The translations under genes and the position numbers were made by a program. A stretch of DNA of 64,000 nucleotides, taken from an uncultured Holophagaceae bacterium. Its GTDB lineage: Bacteria; Acidobacteriota; Holophagae; Holophagales; Holophagaceae. The stretch covers positions 1-64,000 of the forward strand of contig CAIZZF010000013.1 of assembly GCA_903937385.1 (NCBI GenBank), written 5' to 3'. Below the pieces are notes generated by a model. It was not told where the DNA came from, made no database searches, and was given only the letters and a program-made list of their open reading frames with translations. Below are positions 18,163 through 26,073 of this stretch, one piece after another. The stretch's first letter is position 1. Every line of letters starts with the position of its first letter.

Positions 18163-19340
18163 CTCTGTAGGCTCGGGGGCCAGCTCGCCGATTGGACTTC
18201 CGGCAGGTAGAGGTGAAGGGTGGTGCCCTGGCCCTCGACAGACTCGGCCAGGATGGCTCCGCCCTGGGAGCGGATGAGGGTGTCGCACAAGGCCAGGCCC
18301 AGTCCCATCCCCTTCTGGCTACCCCGCTCTTTGGTGGAGAAGTAAGGCTCGAAGATCATCGGGAGGTGCTTGGGGGCGATGCCGGTGCCCGTGTCCTGCA
18401 GCTGGATGTGCAGGTACCGCCCCGGGGGCAGGAGCATCAGCTCCCGCTCGGCCAGGGTCCGGATTCCGGTCGAGACGAGGAGGCGGCCTCCCGTGGGCAT
18501 GGCCTCGCCGGCGTTGGTGGCCAGGCTGGTGAACACCTGGCGCAGGGCGGTGGCATTGAAGCGGACGGCACAGGGCTCGGCACTGAAGCGGTATTCCACT
18601 TGGGTGGGGGTTCCTGCGAGGACCCCGCTGACGGACTCGCGAATCAGCGTGTCCAGCGACCCCAGGTGGTCCGTGGCCTCGGCGCCCGCGGCCAGGGTGT
18701 AGAGGCGCCGGGCCAGGATCCGGGCCTGCTCGGAGCTCCGGTCGGCGATCTCGAGGCTGCGGTGGGCCTCACTGCCGGGGGGCAGCTTCATCTTGGCCAG
18801 GGTGAAGGCGGAGAGGATGGCCTGCAGCAGGTTGTTGAAGTCGTGGGCGATGCCCGAGGTGAGGATCCGCAGGCTCTCCTGGTGCTTCAGCCGCTGGGCT
18901 TCGGCCTCGAGCCAGAGCTTCTGCCGGAACAGCTCCTCACCGAGCAGGCGGTGGGCGCAGTCCAGCAGCGCATGCTCAAGCCGCTCGATCCGGATCGGCT
19001 TCACGACGTACTTCTCGATCCCGATCTCAATGGACTTCAGCAGGTAGTCCGTCTGCTCGAAGGCGGTGGTGACGATGATGGGCACCGCGGGGGACAGCTT
19101 CCGGATCTCCTCGGCCATGGTCAGGCCGTCCATGACGGGCATGAGCACATCCGTGATCACCATCTGGATGGGCTGGGTGCGGAAGAGCTCGAGGCCCTGG
19201 GCGCCGTTGACGGCAGTGATCAGCTTGCCGACCCGGCGCTTGAGGAACATCTCCGTCTGGGCGCGACCCAGGTCGTCGTCCTCGACGTAGAGCACAGTGA
19301 GCGACTTCAGGAACTCAGCATCCTGGACGTCACGGCTCAT
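18159..19340 (-). CDS. Receiver-histidine kinase (REC-HisKA-HATPase)
   Basis: The 393-residue soluble protein starts with a receiver domain (VLYVEDDDLG; phospho-acceptor Asp64 in VITDVLMP; Lys114 in VVKPI). It continues to a histidine kinase core with His166 (GIAHDFNNLLQAI), an N-box (SLATNAGEAM) and G-boxes (DTGTGIAPKHLPMIFEPYFSTK, GMGLGLALC). No sensor domain is present, so input probably arrives by phosphotransfer to the receiver. AGGAGG lies 6 bases before the ATG. It overlaps the upstream kinase by 4 bases (ATGA), so the two are translationally coupled and likely partners. Confidence 0.9.
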   Translation of the reverse strand: MSRDVQDAEFLKSLTVLYVEDDDLGRAQTEMFLKRRVGKLITAVNGAQGLELFRTQPIQMVITDVLMPVMDGLTMAEEIRKLSPAVPIIVTTAFEQTDYLLKSIEIGIEKYVVKPIRIERLEHALLDCAHRLLGEELFRQKLWLEAEAQRLKHQESLRILTSGIAHDFNNLLQAILSAFTLAKMKLPPGSEAHRSLEIADRSSEQARILARRLYTLAAGAEATDHLGSLDTLIRESVSGVLAGTPTQVEYRFSAEPCAVRFNATALRQVFTSLATNAGEAMPTGGRLLVSTGIRTLAERELMLLPPGRYLHIQLQDTGTGIAPKHLPMIFEPYFSTKERGSQKGMGLGLALCDTLIRSQGGAILAESVEGQGTTLHLYLPEVQSASWPPSLQS

Positions 19341-22300
19341 GGGGTACCTCCTGCAAGCGGAAGGCGGATGATGAACTCGGCACCGGCGCCGTTGTTGTGG
19401 CCTTCCAGCCGCCCATCCATATTGCGCTCGATGATCTGCTTTGACATGTAGAGTCCGATTCCGGTGCCCAGTTCCTTGGTCGAGAAGTAGGGCTCGAAGA
19501 TCTTGTCCAGGATTTCCACCGGAATCCCCCCACCGTTGTCCTGCACGCTCAGGCAGCCCATCCCATGGGCCTCCGAGGTGGTCAGAGTGACGAGGCCCGC
19601 CCGCTGGCCCGACTGCTGGATGGCCTGCTGGGAGTTGCTGAGGAGGTTGAGGATCACCTGGGAGAACTCGTTGGGGAAGCCGAACAGCTGCAGGTCCTGG
19701 GGGACATGGAGCTCGATGGTGATGTTGGCATTGCGGAAGCCGGCGGCGACCAGGGTGACCGCCTGCTGGATCTGGGCCTGGACGGAGAAGACGGTCTTCT
19801 CCTTCTCGGGTCTGAAGAAGTTCCTGAAGTCGTTGATGGTGGACGACATCTTCTGGACGAGGGCCGTGCCGTCCGCCACGGACTTGTCGAGCAGCTCGGG
19901 TTGCATCTCCCCGAACACGTAGGCGTCCTTGAGGTTGGAGAGCACCAGCCCCAGGGCGTTCAGAGGCTGGCGCCACTGGTGAGCGATGTTGCCGATCATC
20001 TCGCCCATGGCGGCCTGGCGGCCCTGGGCGATGAGCATCTGGTCCTTGGTGCGGATCTCCTCCAGGGCCTGGTTGACGCGGTCGTCCAGGGAGCGGTTCA
20101 GCTCCTCAAGCAAGGCCTGCCTGAGGCTGATCTCGATTTCGAGATTGGCCCGCTCGGTGATGTCCTGGATGATGCTGAACAGCACCTGTCGGCCGAGGAT
20201 GGTCGTGGGCGAGGAGTTCACTTCCACGGTCCGGACCTCCCCGCTGGCCAGGCGGTGGGTGAAGACAAAGGTCCGCTTCTGCATGTCGGTGGAGCGCCGC
20301 ATCTCCTCGGCGATCTGCTCCGGGGACAGGGTGTTGATCTCGGCGATGTTCATGCCTCGGAGGCGTTCGCGGTCATAGCCGTAGAAGGCCGCCGCGGCGG
20401 GGTTGGCGTCCTGGATCCGGCCGTCCTCAGGATCGACGAGGAGCATCACGGCGCTGTGGGACTCGAACATGGACCGGAACCTGGCCTCATCCGCCCGGAG
20501 GGCGTCCTCCGCCTCCTTCTGGGCGGTGGCGTCGGAGAGGATCCACAGGGTTCCCCGGCTCAGGTCAGGAGGGTCGATGGCCTTGCCATTGAGGTGGATC
20601 CAGATGGGGGAGCCATCGCGGCGCACGAGCTTGTGGACGGTCTCGTAGTTCTCCCCCCGGGCGAGCACTTGGTAGGCGTCCCGCCCCACCTGCTCGTAGG
20701 CCTCCTGCGAGGGGAAGAGCAGGCGGGTGTCACGGCCTTCCAGCTCCTCGAGGGGATACTGGAAGGCCTTCCCCATCCAGCGGTTGATCCAGATCTGCCG
20801 GCGGTCCACGACCAGGGAGATGCCGACGTTGGCGTTCTCCAGGATGATCTCCTGCTCCCGCATGATCCGCTTCAGCTCGTCCTGGGCCTGCTTCTTGCCC
20901 GTGATGTCATCCACCACGCCCGAGTAGAACTTCAGGCGGCCCTCGGCGTCCCGGACGGGCCGGACCGTGAGGGCGACCCAGAGCTCCCGCCCATCGTTGC
21001 GGACCCAGCGGGTCTCCGTTCTCAGCTCGTCCGACTTGCCCTGCAGCAGCGCCTGGCGCAGCAGCAGGTCGCGGGTCTGCTGGGCCGGATGGGTGAAGGT
21101 GTCGAAGGTGACGCCCAGCAGCTCCTCGGCGGTCTGCCCGACGAGCTGCTGAAAAGTCGGGTTGGAGCGCAGGATGACACCCTGCGCGTCAGCCCAGAAG
21201 ATGCCGAGGGTGGCGTTCTCGAAGATCGCGCGCAGCTGCTCTTCGCTGGCCTGGAGGTCCTCCAGCGCCTGCTTGCGCGCGGTGATGTCCCGGTTGCTGA
21301 CCCGGTGCCCCTTGAAGTTCCCGTGGGCGTCCCGGACGGGATGGCACACATGGGAGATCCAGCGGACGGCGCCATCCCGGCGGATGATCCGGAAGTCCAG
21401 GGCCCCGTCTTCCATGCCACTGGGGTAGTGATGGTGTGCCTCGGCCAGGAACCGGTCCTCGGGATGGACGAGGCGCAGCAGCAAGCCCGGGTCGGCGATG
21501 AACTCCTCGCGGGAGTGGCCGGTGATGGCCTCGCAGGAGGGGCTCATGTAGACGAGCTCGTGCGCGGTGCCCTCCCAGTACTCCCAGTCGGAGGTGTAGT
21601 CGGCCACGGTCCGGAACTTTTCCTGGGACTGGGCGATGGCCTCTTCCGCCTCTTTGCGGGTGGTGATGTCCTGGTGGGTGCCGGACATCCGGAGGGGTTG
21701 CCCCTCGGCGGTCCAGTCCACCACCCGGCCGCGGTCCAGCACCCAAACCCAGCTGCCGTCCCGGTGGCGCATCCGCACTTCGCACTGGTAGGTCTCGTCC
21801 TCGCGCCGAAAACATCGCTCGACCAGCGCATTGGAGCGCTGCAGGTCCTCCGGGTGGGTGAGGTCCACCCAGGTCTGGAGGCTCGCCGGGGCGAGCTCTT
21901 CCAGAGTCCGGCCGACGATCTCGGCCCAGCGGTCATTGATGGTGATGCTGCCCGAGGGAATGTCCCAGACCCAGGTGCCCGCGTCGGTGCCCCAGATGAC
22001 CTCCTTGAGCTGCTGGGAGAGCTCGGCCAGCCGGTCGTGGCCTTCCTGCAGCTGGGCCTTCCGCTCGTTGGCCAGCCGCAGGGCCTCGCGCTCGGAGCGG
22101 GTCAGGGCCAGGAAGAAGGCCGCCAGCAGCAGGCTGATCACACTGCCGGTCAGCAGCACCGTCCAGTGGCGTCCGGCACCCTGGATGGCCGCGCCCACCT
22201 GGTTCTGGCGGATGCTCAGGATCCAGTTCCGGCCTCCCACGTCCAGCATGCGGGTGGTGCCGGTCTGGCCCGCAGCTTCGGCGGCCTCCCGGCTGGACTC

Positions 22301-23107
22301 GAAGATGCGCCGGTCCATGCCGTCAGGTGCGCCGTCGATGAGGTCCACTTCCGCATCGCGCACTTCCTGCTGCAGGATGCCCCCCAGCAGCTGCCGCACG
22401 TTGAAGGGCAGGAAGGCCCAGCCGAGAAAGGCCTTTCGGCGGGCCTCCAGGTTGTCGAGGGGTGCCTGCAGGCGGTAAACCGGCGCGAACATCAGGACCC
22501 CGGTCTGGCTGTCGGTGGCCTCCTCACCGTCGAGTCGGACCTTGCCGGACATGGCCACCTGGCCGGTGTCCCGCGCGCGGAGCATGGCCTCCTGGCGCTG
22601 GGGTTCCCCGAGCAGGTCCAGCCCGACACTCCTGCGGTTGCGGGCGTCCAGCGGCTCCAGGTAGAGCACGGCACTGAGGCCGGCGGGATCCCGGGGCAGC
22701 GGGCCAGCGGACTGCACGCGGTAGTCAGGCAGGCCTTCCGCCCGGACCCGCCGCTCGTGGGCGCTAAGGCTCAGGCCGGGAATCCATTCTGCGAACCCCA
22801 GGCCCTGGAGGCCGGGATAGGCTCCACGCAGGTCGGAGCGAAGCACATACTCCCGCCACTCGGCCCGGGAGGGCAGGGGCGACCGGCCCAGGAACACGGC
22901 GCTGCCCTGGAGGTGCTTCTCCAGTGCGGCCATCCGGTGCTGGACAACCTGGAAGGCAGCCTCGGCGCGGACTTCCCGCTGGAACTGGAGGCGGGAGCTC
23001 TCTTCCTGCCAGGCCAGCAGCCAGGCGATCAGAGTCAGGGCCAGGCCCAGCAGCAGCCCGGCGTAGGGTAGCAGGGTGTAGAACCGCCTTCTGCCTGTGG
23101 ACTCCAT
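19337..23107 (-). CDS. CHASE-domain histidine kinase with five PAS domains
   Basis: The 1256-residue membrane sensor has a first helix (about 12-33), a periplasmic CHASE domain (about 70-290) and a second helix (about 315-337). Five PAS domains follow, at about 366-485, 497-615, 624-740, 752-865 and 877-985, several with PAC ends such as SNRDITARK and IIQDITERA. After a coiled coil comes the kinase core with His1043 in NIAHQWRQPLNALG, and ATPase boxes DNGGGIPVEILDKIFEPYFSTK and GTGIGLYMSK. It has no receiver of its own; the coupled downstream gene supplies one. The signal is not predictable. Confidence 0.9.
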   Translation of the reverse strand: MESTGRRRFYTLLPYAGLLLGLALTLIAWLLAWQEESSRLQFQREVRAEAAFQVVQHRMAALEKHLQGSAVFLGRSPLPSRAEWREYVLRSDLRGAYPGLQGLGFAEWIPGLSLSAHERRVRAEGLPDYRVQSAGPLPRDPAGLSAVLYLEPLDARNRRSVGLDLLGEPQRQEAMLRARDTGQVAMSGKVRLDGEEATDSQTGVLMFAPVYRLQAPLDNLEARRKAFLGWAFLPFNVRQLLGGILQQEVRDAEVDLIDGAPDGMDRRIFESSREAAEAAGQTGTTRMLDVGGRNWILSIRQNQVGAAIQGAGRHWTVLLTGSVISLLLAAFFLALTRSEREALRLANERKAQLQEGHDRLAELSQQLKEVIWGTDAGTWVWDIPSGSITINDRWAEIVGRTLEELAPASLQTWVDLTHPEDLQRSNALVERCFRREDETYQCEVRMRHRDGSWVWVLDRGRVVDWTAEGQPLRMSGTHQDITTRKEAEEAIAQSQEKFRTVADYTSDWEYWEGTAHELVYMSPSCEAITGHSREEFIADPGLLLRLVHPEDRFLAEAHHHYPSGMEDGALDFRIIRRDGAVRWISHVCHPVRDAHGNFKGHRVSNRDITARKQALEDLQASEEQLRAIFENATLGIFWADAQGVILRSNPTFQQLVGQTAEELLGVTFDTFTHPAQQTRDLLLRQALLQGKSDELRTETRWVRNDGRELWVALTVRPVRDAEGRLKFYSGVVDDITGKKQAQDELKRIMREQEIILENANVGISLVVDRRQIWINRWMGKAFQYPLEELEGRDTRLLFPSQEAYEQVGRDAYQVLARGENYETVHKLVRRDGSPIWIHLNGKAIDPPDLSRGTLWILSDATAQKEAEDALRADEARFRSMFESHSAVMLLVDPEDGRIQDANPAAAAFYGYDRERLRGMNIAEINTLSPEQIAEEMRRSTDMQKRTFVFTHRLASGEVRTVEVNSSPTTILGRQVLFSIIQDITERANLEIEISLRQALLEELNRSLDDRVNQALEEIRTKDQMLIAQGRQAAMGEMIGNIAHQWRQPLNALGLVLSNLKDAYVFGEMQPELLDKSVADGTALVQKMSSTINDFRNFFRPEKEKTVFSVQAQIQQAVTLVAAGFRNANITIELHVPQDLQLFGFPNEFSQVILNLLSNSQQAIQQSGQRAGLVTLTTSEAHGMGCLSVQDNGGGIPVEILDKIFEPYFSTKELGTGIGLYMSKQIIERNMDGRLEGHNNGAGAEFIIRLPLAGGTP

Positions 23108-23218
23108 GGACCCTGATCCTCTGGCTGTGCTGGGGTTGGTTTCTGATCAGCGCCAGGGCAACAGGGCTTGGAGCAGAGATCGCCGCATCGCGCCGGGAAG
23201 TGGGAGAATGACCCCACC

Positions 23219-24361
23219 ATGGAACTGATCTACCTCGACCATAATGCCACCACTCCCCTGGATCCCGAGGCCTTCGAGGCCATGCGGCCCTGGTTCACGG
23301 AGCGCTTCGGCAATGCCAGCTCGGCCTATGCCCTGGGCCATCTCGCCGATGGTGCCCTGGTGGCGGCCCGGGAACAGGCGGCCGCGCTCATCGGCTGCAC
23401 CCCCGCGGAGGTCGTCTTCACCTCCGGTGGCACCGAGGGGCTGAACCATGCGCTCCGGGGTGTCTGGGAGGCCTTCCCGGCCAAGCGGCACCTGGTGACC
23501 ACCGAGGTGGAGCACCCGGCCGTGCGGGCCCTGGCCCTCTGGTGGCGCAGCCAGGGCGGCGAGGTGACTGACATCGGAGTGGACGGCGCCGGACGCCTGG
23601 ATCTCGAGGCCCTGGCCGCCGCGGTGCGGCAAGACACGGCGTTGGTGGCCGTCATCGCCGCCAACAACGAATCCGGGGTGCTGAGCCCCGTGGTCGAGGC
23701 CGGTCGCCTCGCCCGGCAACAGGGCGCCCTCTTCCTGGTGGATGCCACCCAGTGCCTGGGCAAGGTGCCTGTGGACGCCGGGGCCTGGGGGGCCGACCTA
23801 CTCACCCTGAGCGGTCACAAGTTTCATGGTCCCAAGGGCACCGGACTGCTCATGATCCGCCGGGGCGTGCGCCTGAAGCCCCTGATGCTGGGCGGCTCCC
23901 AGGAGCGGGGGCGACGGGGCGGCACCGAGAACGTGCCAGGCCTGGTCGGGCTGGGCCGGGCCGCGACTCTGGCCCAGGCTAGGCTGCCAGAGATGGCGCG
24001 GGTTCAGGATCTGCGCGACAGCTTCGAGGCGCGGGTGCTGGCCGAGATCCCCGAAGTGCGCGTCCACGGCGCGGGTGCTCCGCGACTGCCCAACACAAGC
24101 CTGATGGGCTTCGCGGGTCTGGAGGGTGAGGCCCTCCAGCTGCGGCTGGCCGAGCAGGGCATCTGCGTCTCCACGGGCAGCGCCTGCAGCACTGGCATGC
24201 ACGAGCCCAGCCACGTGCTCCGGGCCATGCGGATTCCCGCGGCCTACGCCCGGGGCACCGTGCGGTTCAGTCTGGGCCTGGGCAGCACCGCCGGGCAGAT
24301 GGACCGGGTTGCGGCGCTGCTGCCGGGCCTGGTGGCCGAGCTGCGGTCGCTCATGCGCTGA
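23219..24361 (+). CDS. Cysteine desulfurase (NifS/IscS family)
   Basis: This PLP enzyme of 380 residues transfers sulfur from cysteine to acceptor proteins for Fe-S clusters or tRNA thiolation. It has IYLDHNATTPLDP at the start, the schiff-base Lys201 in LSGHKFHGPKGTG and the catalytic Cys323 in STGSACSTGMHEPSHVL. The RGGTENVPG motif is the class I (IscS/NifS) type. The ATG at 23219 begins the family-conserved sequence; an ATG at 23168 adds 17 unconserved residues. No iscU, iscA or mnmA gene is adjacent, so which acceptor it serves is open. It overlaps the convergent hydrolase by 11 bases. Confidence 0.9.
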   Translation: MELIYLDHNATTPLDPEAFEAMRPWFTERFGNASSAYALGHLADGALVAAREQAAALIGCTPAEVVFTSGGTEGLNHALRGVWEAFPAKRHLVTTEVEHPAVRALALWWRSQGGEVTDIGVDGAGRLDLEALAAAVRQDTALVAVIAANNESGVLSPVVEAGRLARQQGALFLVDATQCLGKVPVDAGAWGADLLTLSGHKFHGPKGTGLLMIRRGVRLKPLMLGGSQERGRRGGTENVPGLVGLGRAATLAQARLPEMARVQDLRDSFEARVLAEIPEVRVHGAGAPRLPNTSLMGFAGLEGEALQLRLAEQGICVSTGSACSTGMHEPSHVLRAMRIPAAYARGTVRFSLGLGSTAGQMDRVAALLPGLVAELRSLMR

Positions 24362-25322
24362 GCAGCTGCTTGGCGTAGTGCTCCAGGGCGTAGGGCAGCC
24401 AGCGATGCCCGGGCAGGTCGCGGCTGAGGTAGCCCATGTGGCCGCCGTGGTTCTCGAAGTGCAGGTGCACGCTGGCCGACGGGTTCGCCTCCACCGCGTC
24501 CCGCCAGGGGATGAAGGGATCGTCCTTGGCCATGATGACCACCGTTGGCACGGTGATCTTCGCGAGGTGGTGGCGGGCCGAGCAGCGGGCGTAGTAGTCC
24601 TCCGCGTCCCGGAAGCCCGAGGCCTGGGTGGTGTAGGTGTCGTCGAACTCGCGCAGGCTCATGAAGGGCCGGGTGGCATAGGTCTCGGTGATCAGGCGGT
24701 CTGCCTGCCGCTCGTGGATCGCCTGGCGGCAGCGGCGGATGAAGCGCAGCTCGTAGAGGCGGCTGAGGCCGGTGTGGATGGCATCGGAGCAGGCGCCCAG
24801 GTCCACAGGGGGATTCACGGCGATGGCGGCGTCGGGCTGGGCGGCAGGCTGGGGCAGGCCGCCGCCCAGGTTCAGCAGCAGGGCGTTGGCCGAGAGGGAG
24901 TAGCCCACCGCCAGCTGCCGCAGGCCGGGATGCTGCTGCCGGGCGGCGGCGAAGGCCGCGCCCAGGTCGTCCCCGGCGCCACTGTGGTAGGGCCGTCGGG
25001 CCAGGCCCCGACCCTCGCCGCAGCCTCGGTGGTTTACGGTCCAGACGTGATGGCCCAGGGACCGGGCCAGGGTGACCGTGCGCTGCACATAGTGCGCCTG
25101 ATCGCTGCCCCCGAGGCCGTGGAAGACCAGCACCAGCACGTCGGTCTCCCCGGGGTAGTGGCGCCCGGCCAGCTGGTCCCCGTCCGGCAGGGCGAGACGG
25201 AAAGGCTCTGAAGGGTGCTCTGGGAAGGCCCCTGGCAGGTAGTTGCCCAGGATCGTCTGCAGGTGTCCGCCGGCGGCCCACCACGGGGGACGACAGGGCA
25301 GGGGCGGCGAGGGCAGGAGCAT
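24351..25322 (-). CDS. YheT-like alpha/beta hydrolase
   Basis: This alpha/beta-hydrolase of 323 residues resembles the YheT/ABHD1 group, with the N-terminal GGHLQTILGNYLP motif, LVLVFHGLGGSDQAHYV, and NHRGCGEG. The nucleophile elbow reads GYSLSAN where family members usually have GFSLGGN, so the serine is kept but the second glycine is changed. The acid is probably in DDPFIP and the histidine in ENHGGHMGY. YheT-type enzymes are probable lipid or ester hydrolases. The start at 25322 has only a weak GGGTGG site. The last 11 bases overlap the convergent desulfurase gene. Confidence 0.85.
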   Translation of the reverse strand: MLLPSPPLPCRPPWWAAGGHLQTILGNYLPGAFPEHPSEPFRLALPDGDQLAGRHYPGETDVLVLVFHGLGGSDQAHYVQRTVTLARSLGHHVWTVNHRGCGEGRGLARRPYHSGAGDDLGAAFAAARQQHPGLRQLAVGYSLSANALLLNLGGGLPQPAAQPDAAIAVNPPVDLGACSDAIHTGLSRLYELRFIRRCRQAIHERQADRLITETYATRPFMSLREFDDTYTTQASGFRDAEDYYARCSARHHLAKITVPTVVIMAKDDPFIPWRDAVEANPSASVHLHFENHGGHMGYLSRDLPGHRWLPYALEHYAKQLLSA

Positions 25323-25347
25323 CCACCCAGTTTGACCTAAGGCGGGC

Positions 25348-25896
25348 TCAGTCGTTCCGCTTGAACACCAGCTTGTAGGTGAAGGGATTGTCCAGCTTGG
25401 GATGGGTGTAGGTGGCCTGCAGGGCCAGGGAGTCGCCATCCTTCCGCATGGAATAGACATACTTGAGGACGAAGCCATCGCCGGTGAGGGTCTGGGTCAG
25501 GGTGGCCCCCGCCCGGGTGAGGCTGGCCTTGAAGACTTCGCCATCACTGCGCTTCCACTCGCCTTCGGTGCCATCCCCGGGGGTGTCGATGGGCCGCTCC
25601 TTGCCCTGGGTCACGGTGAAGCTGTCCCCGGCGAGGATGTCCAGCTTGCTGAAGCTGCGGCAGGCCGACTGGAGTTTCTTCTTCCAGTAGAGCTTCAGGG
25701 CGAAGTTCAGGTCCTTGAGGTGGGCGTCGATCTGCTCATCGACGTTGTCGCTCTGCGAGGCCTTCAGGGTCCACTCGCCGTCCCACTCCACTTTGGCTTC
25801 CTTGGCTGTCGCTACAGCTTTTTGGGGTGCCGGTGTTTTCTGAGCCGCAGCGAGGCCGGTCAGCAGGCAGGGCAGCACCAACAGCAGGGCACGCAT
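25348..25896 (-). CDS. Secreted hypothetical protein
   Basis: The 182-residue protein begins with a signal peptide (MRALLLVLPCLLTGLAAAQ). The mature part starts with a Lys/Ala/Pro-rich linker and continues with a beta-rich region (GEWTLKASQSDNVDEQ, KERPIDTPGDGTEGEWKRSDGE, DSLALQATYTHP), resembling small lipocalin-like periplasmic proteins. I do not recognise the family. CGGAG lies 7 bases before the ATG. It lies 25 bases upstream of the hydrolase gene on the same strand, so co-transcription is likely. The open frame upstream of 25896 is antisense to maeB and is not coding. Confidence 0.75.
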   Translation of the reverse strand: MRALLLVLPCLLTGLAAAQKTPAPQKAVATAKEAKVEWDGEWTLKASQSDNVDEQIDAHLKDLNFALKLYWKKKLQSACRSFSKLDILAGDSFTVTQGKERPIDTPGDGTEGEWKRSDGEVFKASLTRAGATLTQTLTGDGFVLKYVYSMRKDGDSLALQATYTHPKLDNPFTYKLVFKRND

Positions 25897-26073
25897 GGAG
25901 ACTCCGGGGTGATGGAGGAAGCCTACCCCCGAGGCGTCCGCCTGGGAAGCTTTGCATGTGATCCCTGCAACAAAGGCCGCAATTGATGACCTTCCAGGAA
26001 GGATAGCCCGTCCTGCGGTGTAAGCTGTGGCCTTCAGCCCATTGACAGGGCACTCAATCCAAGGAGTGTGGCG

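Noticed and set aside
19565-23071. 1168-codon plus-strand open frame opposite the five-PAS kinase
   Set aside because: Antisense shadow of a clearly conserved kinase.
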